From: Tetrapyrgos nigripes
Lineage: Eukaryota; Basidiomycota; Agaricomycetes; Agaricales; Campanellaceae
DNA: 64,000 nt
Direction of reading: 5' to 3'
Assembly: GCA_013368315.1 (NCBI GenBank)
Contig: JAACJM010000087.1
Span: forward strand, 62,001 to 126,000
The notes beneath the pieces were generated by a model, which ran no database searches, was not told where the DNA came from, and was given only the letters and a program-made list of their open reading frames with translations. The position numbers and the translations under genes are program-made. Position 1 is the stretch's first letter, and each line of letters starts with the position of its first letter. Shown piece by piece: positions 36,295 to 49,318 of this stretch.

Positions 36295-39200
36295 CTAATC
36301 TCTCCTCGCCGGAAGGAAACCTTCTTGTCGCCACCCCTCTAACCAATACTTCACATCCAACTCCCCCAGCTGAATGCTATTCGGATTTGCGAGTGTCTTG
36401 GAAGCAAAAGTTGCTTTGAGAATTGAAACATCTGTTTCTAGATGCATTGAATCGGTGGGCGCACGGAACTCCGAAGCAGGCTTGGTACCAAGCCGATAGT
36501 AGTCCATTAGTCCAACTGCTGCGTTTTTTCCATAGCGGGAAGTCAAAGCGTCGGTCGCAGGTGAATGAGAGCTGGCTTCCAGGCGGTTGAACCAGTCGAT
36601 ATAGGGTACCAGAGGAACATTCATTTCGTGGGCCAGTTCTCTCATCAATGATCTCCAGGAAGCCGGTCGAGGATGTACCACATGCACCATACCCTTCGTG
36701 TCTCGATACATGTCGAAAATCGCAGATGCAGCCATCGAGACAGGTAGCCAGGATGCAGGCTATGAAGAGACATGTGCGTATTAGCTTAGTATCTTGATAC
36801 TTATTGCAGTAACGAAGACTTACTCCATCGCCATCCGGAAGACAATTCACATATAGAGCAGACTTGACCAGGGCGGGGAGCCATTGGAATGTCCTCCACA
36901 TTCCAGTTGGTGGCCCACCAGATAATTGGCCGACCCGTATAATGAGAGCAGGAAGGTTTGCAGTTTGTACTGCGTGCTCGATAATCTGCTCACACACCCA
37001 TTTTGATTGCGGGTACCCGGACGTGTCCCCGACCTCAGGAGATATATCCCTGATTGCTTGCAGATCTTCCATAGTGATGTGTTCCTCGGGAACAGGAACA
37101 GAACTGGCCTTGTCTGGACAAATGTTAATGATTGAAGGCTCGGACAGGAGATGACTTGTATGGACTTACACCTGCAGACGCCAATCGTACTCATATATAT
37201 AAATGAGGGTGTTACATGCAGTTTGGAGTTCAGAGCGAAGTTGATGAGAGTGACTGTGTCCTTCATGAGATCGTCGTAAGCAGAAAGCGGCTTTGTAAAG
37301 TCATTCGCCTTCCATGCTGCTCAACAATCGATTAGAAGAAAATCACTGGCAAGGCAACAAACTTTGCTTACCACTATGGATGATGTGAGTGACGGTTGTC
37401 AGTATCTGCAATATAGACTGATTAGTCTCTGAAGGAGCAGCGAACTGGTAATAAAGTATGCTCACGACGTTAACGGTCTCTGTCGACAATCCTAGATCCA
37501 GTTGCCCACCAGAGAATTCGTGCAAATGAAGCTTCTGGGAAGTCATCATCGACGTTCTGGGAAGAGACTCTCTGCCCAGAGCTGACTCCAACAGAGCTTC
37601 CAGAGTGCCAGAACCACTGCGTCGTATCAGAACATGTACTGCTTCAACGTCATCTTCCTGAAGCAATTCCTGAAGAATGTGCGATCCAACAGTGCCTGTA
37701 GCACCTGTGAGGAGCACCGTTCTACGGCTTGTGGTTGGCAAATCTATGGATACGGGTAGCGATCGGACAAATCCCGAGGAAGTGTAACGTGCTACCATGG
37801 CAACCATCTCGTCCACAATGTACTTCATAGTGTTCACCGCTTCGTTCCCGGACTCTGCCTGATTTGTCAGTCGCTTGATCAGCTCCTCTGTTGTCATGTT
37901 GGCTATCAGCTGAATCTGAGTGACCGAAAGCTTGAACTCCTCCTCCAGAGAGAAAGAAATGCGAGATGCTGTATATGAATCCAACCCGTAGGATGTCAGA
38001 GGTACATCCAAAGAAAATTCATCCTCTGGGATTTCCAATATTTTTCGAACCATCTCCAACAGTGCTATAGATGGGTCGGCAGCTGAATTCAGACAGAGCA
38101 GACCTGAATCAGATGTCGAGGGAAGGAGATGGCGGATGAGATCTTTCGTTCCTAAAGACCCCATAGAGACCTTCCCCCAGTCCAGGTCAGGAATATAATA
38201 TCGCATTTTACGCCCATTGAGGAATTGGATCATCGAATCCTCCAGCCAGAGTATCGTTGCTAAGAAGATGAGAATCAACCATTCGGATTAGTTTATAGGA
38301 AGCGTGGTGGGCGTACCTTGCATAGAGACTTGCCAGGCATGAAAGGCTTTTCCCTGTGAGCTGTCGACCATGATAGTTCCCTGAATGGGTGGGCATACAA
38401 AAGAGAAGGCATTGTCTAGTGCTCTCAAGGCTCCATCCACAACCGATTTACATCTTCAGTAGAATGCTTAACGTCAGCTACAGAGCAAGAGCGTTGACGA
38501 GGGAACTCACGAACTGTAATTTGCCTGGCCCGCATTTCCAAAGACTGCGGATACTGAGGAAAAATGTACCAAAAATTGCCATTGCGAAACATCTGCGGCC
38601 TTCATCAAAGCATCACAAACTCTCGACGTTGCATTGCGAACATGTTCGTATTCTGCTGGACTGAGGTTCATGAAGAATGCATCGGCTTTGGCACCGGTGA
38701 GAATGAAGCAACCCGCCACTGCAGGTACCACGGAGGCCAAGTACTTCTGAAGCTGATATTTATCACCGACATCGATCTTTTCAAGACGCAATTGAAGATC
38801 AGGGCGAGTACGGAGATATTGTACTACCCTGCGAGCCCATTGGTTGCCATCACGCGACAGTGTAGTCTCACCACCACGAGACGTCAGAACGATATGACGG
38901 GCGCCGCACTAAAGCAGTTATATCAACCTTGAGAAGAGCAGATATGATGAGAAAGCATACATTGTACATCCATAAAGCAATATGGGGACCCAAGCTTCCT
39001 ATTCCACCAAGTAAAAGATATGTTTGGTCGGGATCGAACAGTTGATGCGTTGTGTCAATACTCGTGAAGTGATGCTCTACGTCGATTTCGGAGTGTGTCG
39101 CGATTTTCTCGTGCAGTGAAGTACCATGCAGGAGTGGGAATGCTGATGACAAGGCATCACGTATAGTGTACGGCTCTCGCTGAGTGATACTACAGAGACC

Positions 39201-42200
39201 ACTATCTTTAGCGTTCCATAAGAAGAGTCGGCCAGACTTTTTCCGCAGTAAGATTTGGGATATTTGAAGGAATTGGGAAGTTGTGTGCCCCGATACGACC
39301 AAGTCGAATGGTTCTTTATGGAGCGAGGACAGGTTGAAAATGTCCAAATCCGCTTCAACCTCAACTACGCAGGCTCCTTTGGCCTTGTAGATCATGCTGA
39401 CCACACGACCTATCGGCGAACTTTTGTGAGTCAGAAGTACGCGAACCCCATCAAGGCAGGTCGGTTGATTGAATGCAGATAACGAGGGAGCAAGAGCTGC
39501 TACTGCCAACCCAGGTATGCAAGCCGCCAATGTGTCTAAAGTCTGGATTGACTCAAGGAACACTTTATCGACTTCATGCAGCAAGAAAAGATGCGCCACT
39601 TCCACCGTGATCCAACTGCCCGAGATAGTCTCCGTTATACCACCCACTAAAAAGCCTTGGTAGTCTGCATTCAGACCATCCACCTTTCCTACAAACCCAT
39701 ATCCGTCACCAAAGGAAACAGCAGCAATGATTTTCACCACAGTAATCATTTTAGAAGGTGGAATGGGAGGGATTGCGTCAGCATGAACAGCTCGTGATTT
39801 TCCTGAGGGGCAGGAAATGGCTCGAGGGACAAGCACACCCCCTGGCTCTGTGACGATGATCTCCAATTCACCTTCCAAGTATAGGGGAAGCGTGCGAATG
39901 AAATCGGCTCTTCTTTTCTTGCTGAACGACGAAGGGAATACAGCGAGTCTGAGTCGCCATGCTGGATACTCTGAGTGAAGGACTCGAATAAGTCCAGATG
40001 CTTGATCTCCTTCACGGCCACAGAGAGCAACGATCCATATGTCCAATGCTTGGGTCTGATCCAGGCCACTCAAATACCATTGCAGATCGACTTCACGACC
40101 TTCATTATAGGTATAAATAAGTGGGTTTGCGGCACCTGGCATGGTTAAGAACACAGCGTCGTTCAAAGATGGTCGGAACCTCGCCAGAAAGAAGGATGAT
40201 TGACCTTCCGCGAAGTCGTGAATGTCTCGGTAAAGACTCATGAAGCCCGCTTCTTCGGCAGATTTCTGGAGTGTGTCCACTGTTTCTGGGCTGGGATAGG
40301 AGGGAAAAGCTAGCTGTGGTCCAGACAGCGTCAGGAGAAAGACACAACCGCCAGGAGAAAGCAGCTGGCGTGAAAGTGCGAAGATCGACTCGGATTCAGA
40401 GTCCATGAAAAGTTGGCCGTGCTCCGCAAATATCACTACCATGTCGAAAGAATGCGGATGTAACCCTTGAGGCTGAAGTGGCTGAAGGAAGTCGACTGCA
40501 CCGTATCGACCATGCACCCACGTGCATTTGCAGTCCAGGGGCTGGTAGCTATTGCAAAGATAATAGGCGATGGTAACTCCTAGGTCCAGTGACAATAGCT
40601 GAGTGAGGTCAGAACTCAGACCAGCCGTTGTGTCTGAAGCAAATGAGCTATTAGTCTAACAACGTAGCGATGGAGAGTAAGATCGTCACCTTCAAGACCG
40701 ACAATGCATATGTTGACGAACTGCTTCAGAGAACTCAGCCAGCAAAGATATTCTTGAAGGAATCTCAATGAGGCATGCGCGAAATCAGATCTGGATAGAA
40801 TGTTGGTTGCTGAGTTCAAAATCTCAAGAGTTGTCAGTCCCGAATCAGAGATAATTGTGAAACTGCAGGCTTACTTGTACTTGAGATAATCTTTTGTTCA
40901 ACGATGCCTCGAGCGAATCACTCAGCAGGTCCGATGGATCACATGAAAGTACGTTGATGATGGAATGAGGTTGATTGACAACGTCGTAGAAGCGATCTGG
41001 TGTGGAAACATGATGCATGAAGTGCACCGCGGCTTCTAACCCCTCCATTGAACACAAAATCACGCCATCTTCATCTGCAATGGCAACGTCCGAGATAATT
41101 CGATCTGTTGCCATTTAGACATATCAGTTATGAGATATGTAGATACTGGCAATCCCGCACATACCAGGCAACCACCCTACAATCTTATGGTGTACGAATA
41201 AACGCGTGGAGGGGAAATATTTTGCCTTAGATGGATGATGAAGTATCACTCGTCCTATCCGGTCAGGCAGATAGTATACGTTGGCATCCAGATTTGCATG
41301 GAATTGCGAATAGCATATAACATGCAGAGAGGCGTCCAAAACCGCGGGATGGAGGATGTAGTCATCATCACTAGTGAAAGTCAGACTCCGATTACTACTC
41401 TTGCGTGTAGTACTTACTTGAAAATATCTTCAGTCAGGCCTTTCATCACCACGAGAGCCTCTTCTTGATTGAGATGGACTTCAATAACACGCTTATACGA
41501 AGGCCCATAATTTAAGGCATATTCGAGAGCGGGATACATAGCTAATTGAGAAAAAGGCATGTTCATTATGAGCTCAGCTGGCTAAGAATGAGGAGTCCAC
41601 TTACAAGTCGAATGATGTGCATCACAGCGTCGCTGAATACTCTGTAGATCCAAATTCGGCAAACGAGAGGGATGGTCGTACGTCAAATAACCCTCTGCGT
41701 GCACAGTCTGAAGAGATGTCTTAGTGTGTCACTTAGAATTGGATAGAGGCACGTACAGAGTACTTGGACGAGCTTCTTACCCCGGAAGACGCGACTGTCC
41801 AATGGCATCCGTCCAAGGCTACCTGCACTGGAATAGGCTTCTCAGCAGCTATGGAAAGAATGGATCGAAATTCGACATTGATCAAGCAAGTTGCACCGAA
41901 TTCAAATGCCTGAACAGGAGTTAAGCGCTAAATCATTATGAGATTAAACAGAGAACATACCATCTCAATGAACCCTGCTGCCGGCATTATTGGTTCTCCT
42001 CGAATGATGTGTTCTGCAAGGGATGGATGCGTATCTTGATTGATCCTTAAGTACTTGTGGTTGAGAGGTCCGTTATGAGGCTCCAGCTGTTTCTGCATTG
42101 ATGGCATGTCGGGATAAAGTGGAAAGGCCTTGCGAGCAAAAGGATATTCCATGAATGAGCTCCTATCCCTGGACTTTTTGCTTTGCTGGGAAGGATGTAT

Positions 42201-45200
42201 TCGATGGAAATGGACTGCGTTGTAGCTATAAACGGTCAAGTTACCGAGCATTTGCAAGAATGCAGAGAGCTCTGCAGGACCTTGCCCTTTACGAGGACGA
42301 CGCGCACAAGAAAGAACTTGATGCGGAAGTGCGGTTTGGCCCTGAATGTACGAAGAGAGCACAGGATGTGGAGAAATCTCGATGAACACCGAATTGGGAA
42401 TCATGCGTGTAGCAGTTTCCATCGCATCCGTGAACCTGACTGCTGACCGAGCGTTGTCCCAGAAATACTTTGCGTCAAAGGCAGAAAAGAGAGATTTCCC
42501 GGTCAGTGTGGATATTGTCGGTATTTGTGGTTTCCGAGCCCCATTGTATTGGGCGAAGACGTCACCAACGAGGGACTGGTATTGGACACGACAGAGCTCC
42601 ATCATGGCCGAATGGACAGGGACCTTAGTCTTCAACTTGGTCGCCGTGATACCCTCGGCTGCTGCGAACGATAAGACCTGGTCAATTTCTTTCCCGTTCC
42701 CGGAGATCGCAACTGCTGACGAAGAATTATAGCAAGCAATATCCACACCGTCGCAGTGCGCAAGTCGAATAAGCCGTGAAGCATCTGCAGCAGTGCACGA
42801 CAATGCAGCCATGGTACCACTAGCTTCCTCGATAGAACGGAAGGCAATACCACGAGCAATGGCGAGTTCGATGACCATCTCTCTGGATCCAGCACCAGAG
42901 CCATATAACAACGTAGTCTCCCCGGCAGAGTGACCCATCACCATGTCGGGTTCAACTCCGACGTGAATGAGAAGCTCAAACATTGCCACTTGGAATACTG
43001 CCAACGAGGGCAGGGTAAGGTCTGCGGGCCATGGATCTGGAAGAGGAATGGATGATCGGTGTGGGCCGAAGAGTCCGTAATCGTATATCAAGGACTTCCC
43101 GACGATCCTTTTGAAGATGCGATCTGACTGAATAACACTGTCTCGGAATACGGGGAAGGTAGCAAACAGTTCGCGGCCCACTGTCAAGGTTTCATTAGCA
43201 TAGTGCTAAAAATCAAGCTATAATCGCTCACTATCGCTATATTGTGGCCCTTGTCCCGAAAAAACAAAGACGACTTTAGGCCGAGCCTGTGGAGCTAACA
43301 CCGGTGAAGGGAACTCCACAGATAAGGCTTGTTCCTTGCTGACAAGAGTGAACGTTCTCCAAGTCATTTGACGTGCGCGTCGACCGAGATGGACTGCTAG
43401 ATCTCCAATCACTTTGGGGTTCTTCGCAGCCGCTTGTAAGGCAGATGTCATGATGGAGTTTGCGGATCGCGGGGAGAGACCTCCTGCCACAAACAGGACA
43501 GGTTTCGAAACATCATAACAGGTGTCCACAGTGCTATGGATAGGAGGACTTTCAAGGACGACATGCGCATTGGAGCCTCCGATGCCTGAGCTAGCCATTC
43601 CGACGAGAGAGGTGGTTCCAGAACGGCATGACAAAGGGCTGATGGTTAGAGGGACCTGAAGCTTGTAGGCTTCCCAATCGATAGCGGGGTTAAGCGTAGA
43701 CAGATTGACGTTCGGCGGAATAACACCGTGTTCAAACATTGAGAGGACTTTGGATAGGGAGACAAGGAACGAACATATCTCGGTATGTCTGTGATGGCAG
43801 AAATCAGTAAACAGAATAAAACGGGTTATGGTATCTTCAGACTCACCCTACGTTCCCCTTCACGCTGCCAATCGTGAGCTGATCATTTCTTCCGTACTGA
43901 CGTCCAACCCAGTTGACTTCAGTGGGATCGCCTTTTGCAGTGCCTGCGTAAAACCTATTTAGAAACGTTGATTGAAAGAAGGTGAATGATTTACCTGTTG
44001 CGTGACATTCAACGTAATCTACCTCTTGAGGGGAACGCTTAGATCGATGAAAGGCTTTCAACATGGCATCTTGCTGTGCTTCAGCGACAGGTGCATTCGG
44101 TGGACCAAGAGAGCCTGCTGCATTGACCGCCGTCCCCTGAACCTAGAACAAAAAGGATTAGTACTCAATGTATTACCAGGTTGTACAAGTGCTTATTGAC
44201 AGCTTACCACTGCATATACATGGTCTCCGTCTCTGACAGCATCCTGAAGAGGTTTAAGAACGATAGCTGCGACAGCTTCACCTCGGGAGAACCTGTGTGG
44301 AATGTCAGTACCATAGACTCAGGGTAGAGTTCAGCATACCCATCGGCTGAAGCGTCAAAAGGCTTGCATTTTCCATCCTTCGAGAGTACATGTCCTTCAC
44401 TGTAATTGAACCAGTCTGTGAATCTGCGGAGATGGGCTAAGTGAATGGCTGTTGAGAAGATCGAGCTTCCTACTGGTGGGCAAGCTGGCAGCCAGCTACG
44501 ACAGCTGCATCACAGTCTCCACATATTATAGAGTTGATAGCGATGTGCATTGCCGTGCAAGTGGAACTGCAAGCGGTATCACTTGGGATGGAAGGCCCTC
44601 TGAGATCCAAATGATAAGAAACACGGTTGGACATCATGGCAGGAGCACCTGCAAATGAACCTTCCGCGTCGAAATGATCCTTCAGAAAGAATGGCTTAGA
44701 AGCAGGAATAGAAACAAAGGTTGAACAACTCACTGGCTCAGCAACCGTAATGATATCATAGGTGCTGCCTGTGTTGAAACATCCAACATTTTGAGCACGA
44801 TAGTTGATTCCAGAATCGTAAAGAGCTAGGAATGAATGCTCAAGAACTTTTCGTGTGGCTGGGGCCATTGCACGGGCATCCTTGAGTGAGACTCCAAATT
44901 CTACATTGTCAAAGAGCTCGATGTCTTTCAGGAATGAACCTTTCTGCGTCGAAATTTTACCAGCGTTAGGTCCATGCCATCTATAAGGTGAAATGAGACG
45001 GTCAAACTTCAAGGGTACATAATATCGTAGGACGCACGCATCAATGTTGAAACGATCGTTAGGTATATTCGTGTAGGATTGGCCGCTTTTGAGCAGGAAC
45101 TCGAAAAACGACGCATGATCGAGGTTTTTGTTGTACGTGTCTCCACCAGGAATCTCTACGGATATACCAACCTGTAAGAGGCGTCAGACATGACCTAAAA

Positions 45201-45246
45201 GGTGATATAAAGGCGAGACTCTTACTATGGCAATGTTGTGCGGCAT
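36295..45246 (-). CDS. Reducing type I polyketide synthase with terminal thioester reductase
   Basis: Builds a polyketide chain on a carrier domain and releases it by NADPH-dependent reduction. The ATG at 45246 gives MPHNIAI before the first intron, the normal start of a KS. Exons: 45246-45226, 45171-44474, 44423-44340, 44292-44208, 44142-43995, 43943-43847, 43788-43232, 43180-41961, 41909-41757, 41707-41605, 41541-41418, 41370-41165, 41104-40875, 40822-40690, 40633-38961, 38908-38511, 38453-38317, 38259-37466, 37405-37372, 37316-37170, 37113-36824, 36759-36295. All phases agree: 2,598 residues. KS: Cys208 (TACSST), His343, His379. AT: Ser648 (GHSAGE). DH: His954, Asp1109 (HPAVLDASLH). MT region about 1245-1480 lacks a SAM motif. 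ER-like region about 1580-1820 has SSPIGR where a Rossmann glycine loop is expected. KR: GGIGSLG 1829-1835, Tyr1975. ACP: Ser2117 (GLDSYTA). Reductase: GATGTVG 2208-2214, Tyr2381, Lys2385. The product is unknown. Confidence 0.93.
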
Positions 45247-45474
45247 GGCCAAGAGCGTTAAGATTGGTACTGGTTTGGCTGGCGAAAAGAAGTGAACAAA
45301 TGCTGCGCACTACTAGGGTGAGTTTGGGAGTGGATGCTCAGTACCTGATAAGAGTATAAGTATAAACACTTGCAGCATGTTTAAAGCTGTACATTGATTG
45401 TTATCATCAAGGCATGACCCATGTACCTTGACTTCAGATATAGACCTGAGCTGGTTCGTGAGCTTGGTTCATGT

Positions 45475-45549
45475 CACACGGAAAATACCATCCGCTCGAC
45501 GGAAAAGTGTACTGATAGACATCTATCTGTCGAGTAGTTTCGGCGTGTG
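45475..45549. mobile_element. Degenerate MITE related to the 7.9-kb hairpin
   Basis: The ends CACACGGAAAAT and TTTCGGCGTGTG are inverted, and the interior words ATCCGCTCGACGG and ATCTATCTGTCGAG match the arm at 7911-8040. It is shorter than that copy. It lies 230 bp above the synthase start codon. Confidence 0.6.
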
Positions 45550-46595
45550 TAGCGTGGAGGGTAAGTGGAGGGTAAGTGGAGGAAGACAGCGGGAAAAGTC
45601 GGAAAAGATCTGATATCATGATCATGATGATGTAAGGTATCACCATGGCATCAACCGCTTTTTAATGACCTTTAAATTAGAAATTTAAGACCGTCTAATT
45701 GTGGCCCTTGTCCGAGAAGACCGCAACGGGCTGCGGGAGTTCTATGATCTGAGTAAATCAGTGAGAACCCTCCATTCAACGCCCGGAATACTAGAGTTCG
45801 ATGATCTGCCAACCGAGGCAGTGAGAACCCTTTATTCGCCCCCCTATCTCGTTGAGTATTTATACTTGACTTTCACTCATATTTCTCCATTCGTCTTTGA
45901 AAATCTCAATCATCACTCCATTCAAACTTTAATCCCCGGGCAGGGTCGCGTCTCGGCTAAAGAATTTGCGTGCAAGTTTTCAAAGGTTTTAAAGCTGCAT
46001 AATACATTCCGATGGATGAGTGTACAAGCGATAATTAAGCCGAGAGTCATGCAAAAAAGCTCTAATTGTTTGTCCCTTGCCTTGATGAATCCCACCAAAT
46101 AGATGAGATTGAGTGAAACGATGGAGTAATGCATACAGTGAGTAACTAAGTACTAGTGCAGACAGGGAGACATTAAGAACCTCCGGGGGTAAAACCACAT
46201 GGGACAAAAAACCCCTCGGTAGGAAAAGTTGCCACTGTCGCTAATACAAATAGGCACAGTTTACATAAAACGCAAGGTGAGGGAGGTTGGGTACACCTCC
46301 AGAGGCATCCACCATCTGAATCCGAGGCCTCATCGGCAGATAGGCGCCGGGTCATCCGATCCGCTATTATCAGAATCAGAATCAGAATGTTTGTGACTTG
46401 AAGGTTGCTTGAAGGGCCATCTGAGGCTCGATAGCATCAATCATTGCTGTGGGTCAGAAAGACAGGAACAATTGCTGTCAGGTCTATGATTATATATATA
46501 ACTATAGCTATAGGTCAAAAGGACCGCTGACTTGTCGAATGGACAGATAACAGTCAGACAGCATCAAACATCGGTTGGTCAGAATGCTACTATTA

Positions 46596-46960
46596 CGAGG
46601 CCCTTTAGGCCGAGTTAATTAATTATTAATTAACTTATGTCGACCCCCCAATTGAGTACCAAAACTTTCTCACGGGTTCTAACTTTTACACGCCACCTCA
46701 GCGCTCCGAAGTGCCCGAACACTGCCATTCCTGCCGCACCAGGCCCACCAACCAGCACGACGCTTCAGACGTGTTTACCTTCCCTCAACAGCCGTTGAAA
46801 GTCATCAAGAGCCGCTCTCTGAGACTCCGAATCACTATGGATACCTCTAATCCAAGGTCATTTAAAGGTGCTGTTACATTAAAATGGTACAGTATTGGGC
46901 TCTATCTAATTAAAATAATTTTTTACTGCATACAAAACCGTTTTACTTAAACAGGCCTCG
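46596..46960 (+). mobile_element. TA-flanked MITE, GAGGCCT family, copy 2
   Basis: The ends CGAGGCC and GGCCTCG are bordered by TA at 46594-46595 and 46961-46962. Next to the left end is TTTAGGCCGAGTTAATTAAT, shared with the copy at 10527-10950. It is 365 bp, with no coding potential. Confidence 0.65.
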
Positions 46961-47680
46961 TAATTTGCCATGCGAAGCAGTGGCACCTTTCCCCAATTCA
47001 GTTATTTTCATATCCTACTCGAATATGTACCCAATTTTGGGAACGGAAGATAAACATAGTTCGGAAGGATCATTGGCTTGTCGAGGTTGATGAGCAAAAT
47101 CAGGGCCATCTTCAGACAGCATCAAGAGTTTACGGGTCAGTAAGATAATAATATATCAGCTACTTTCATTTCCTACATGATAACTAAGGCGATATCGGGA
47201 ATCATTAGATAGGCCGGAAGACACTGTCGAATCAGACCCTGGGCCTTTTCTGCTGTGTTTTCATCTCCATTCAAATTTCCCTTAGAGGGTAGGTGGGGCC
47301 TGTAATATTTCCCGTAGCAGAAAAGGTCTAAGATGAGAACTAAAAATAAAATCAAGGGTTTGATTTCTCCAGTGTTGACGGACAACTCGGTGCCAACGAG
47401 TCCGGTGTAAGCCATATGCAGAATAGACTGTTATAGGACCGAGCTGGACTAGAATATTTTTACCAGCATGCTGGGTTAGATTGTAATCATGATCATGCTT
47501 CAAGTTGTTCCGAGCCTGTAATGCGGTGATTCGAGGTATCAGTGCCATGTTTGATTGGATACTAGAGCATATATCTGCAGTGCAATATTTCTGCTCTAAA
47601 GCATAGATCAACAGCAGGACAGTCATCAGTTACGACCCTTGACCTTCAGCAACACCAAATCACCTTTCACTGCAGAAGCA

Positions 47681-48973
47681 ATGGAAGCAAAGACTATGAC
47701 AGCAGTCTTGACCACCGGGAGCGGTGGAATAGAGCTCAGGAGAATTGCCGTTCCCCAACCAGGGCCAGAGCAAGTTTTGGTCAAAGTGATCGTGGCTGCA
47801 CAGAATCCTACCGATTGTACGTGAATTTGTCTCTGAAACTAGAACTTTACCTGACTGAAAAATCAAGGGAAAACTGTGATCAATTTCAAGAGAAAAGGAA
47901 ACGTTGTCGGTTGTGAATTTGCTGGGGTTGTGGCTCTAGTTGGAAAGAATGTCAAAGCGGAGCAAGTTCAAGTTGGACAGCGAGTTACTGGCTGCGTTCA
48001 CGGATGTAAGTTCCAGCTATGTCGAGGGGAAAGTTTCGCTCATCTTCATTTCCGTGACAGCAATCAAGCCAAAAGGCGCCTTCGCTGAGTATTTGGTGGC
48101 TCCAAGCCATCTGCTCATCAAATTACCTGACCATCTCTCCTTTGAGCAAGCAGCTCAAGTCACGATTGCGTCGACGACGGCATACTGCTGTCTCTACCAG
48201 ACCCTTTCTTTGCCGCTGCCATCTGATTCCACTACTCCAGTGACAGGTAGCCTTTTGATATGGGGAGGAAACACGTCGGTGGGACGACTCACAATTCAAC
48301 TTGCAAAAATGAGTGGGTTGCAGCGCATTATAAGCACTTCATCACCACAGAACTTCGATTCGCTGCGAAAGCTTGGAGCAACAGATGTTTTCGATTATCG
48401 TGATCCGCAGGCTGGGGAGAAGATACATCTATGCACTAATGGCTCTTTGTGTATGGCAGTGGATTGTATCAGCGAGGGTACAACTCCGTACCAGGTCAGT
48501 ACTGCCCTCAGCGCAGCCGGAGGCACCATTGCAACAGTCAATCCGTATGTGAGCCGGAAGAACGGAATCGAGACGGTCTTGACTTTGGTGTACACGATGT
48601 TGGGTGATGTATGTATTTGATATTGGTCTTCTAGATATAACTCTGAGCTGATGGTCTTCTAGGCATTTGAATTCCCTATTGCGTATGAGCCGGATCCTCG
48701 ACAGGTGGAAATCGGGAAGAGGATATGCCAGATGGTAACGGTGTTACTTGCAGATCAGCAAATTCAACTTGGCCCAGTGAAAATCATTCCTCGTGGCCTG
48801 GTCGGAGTTGCCGAGGGCTTCGAGTTCATGAAAAGAGGTGCCGTGAGTATTAAAGACCTGCTGCAATCGCTGGTGACTGACATTCGCTCGTTTATATACA
48901 GGTAACGGGGGAGAAAATAGTGTACCGAATCGCAGATACTCCTGCGCTCGACTTCATAGATGCCGTGTGTTGA
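47681..48973 (+). CDS. Stand-alone enoyl reductase-like protein (medium-chain dehydrogenase/reductase, trans-ER type)
   Basis: Five exons join in phase: 47681-47816, 47868-48005, 48061-48608, 48663-48842, 48902-48973, giving 357 residues. The ATG at 47681 is chosen because MEAKTMTAVLTTGSGGIELR matches the family start. Motifs follow the order of fungal zinc-free MDR enoyl reductases such as LovC: NPTDWKTV across the first splice, NVVGCEFAGVV, GAFAEYLV, and the cofactor-binding WGGNTSVGRLTIQLAK (about residue 155-170). The family takes NADPH and reduces enoyl chains while they are bound to a partner synthase; some members instead act on free substrates. Its place opposite a synthase whose own ER looks dead supports the partner role, which is an inference. 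The frame is fully intact. Confidence 0.88.
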
Positions 48974-49318
48974 AGCTTGATTTTTGCATGCAATCGAAGC
49001 CTGGCTCCCTTTGATGTTACCGTAGTTCGTACTAGAAAACTATCAAATTGTCTGGAAGTGCCTCTGATAAGACAAGTAAGAACTTAGTTTGAATACGTGG
49101 TGCCCTTCCGTAACATAGAAACACATTATCTGCGTTCTAGAGTAAACTGGAGACGACCGAGCCGTTTCGAGTTAAAGGTAGTACCAGGAGGACTAGAAGG
49201 AGTTTGTTCCCTGCGCTGGGACCAAGTGCCGATATGTATTGGAGGGTCCAGGAGAATTGGCTGCAGTACTGTGTGAATGAGTACGAATTAGTTGTTACGA
49301 GTCCGACTATAGGATCTA
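48974..49318. other. Spacer after the enoyl reductase
   Basis: Probably 3' untranslated region and spacer. Nothing else seen. Confidence 0.5.

Larger units (their letters stand above)
45247..47680. promoter_or_regulatory. Divergent intergenic region between synthase and enoyl reductase
   Basis: The two genes point away from each other across 2.4 kb, so this region should hold both promoters. On the synthase side a TATA-like TTTATACTTATAC lies about 115-130 bp above its ATG. Two MITE copies sit inside (45475-45549 and 46596-46960). I could not identify a specific activator site. Short open frames at 47173-47626 on the minus strand are not convincing. Confidence 0.5.

Noticed and set aside
40690..40875. 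Active methyltransferase domain in the synthase
   Set aside because: Where the SAM-binding glycine motif should be, the sequence reads ICIVGLEGD, and the following motifs are weak, so it is described as degenerate.
47173..47626. Small gene on the minus strand beside the enoyl reductase
   Set aside because: Two overlapping frames compete, no splice chain or motif supports either, and composition is not distinctive.
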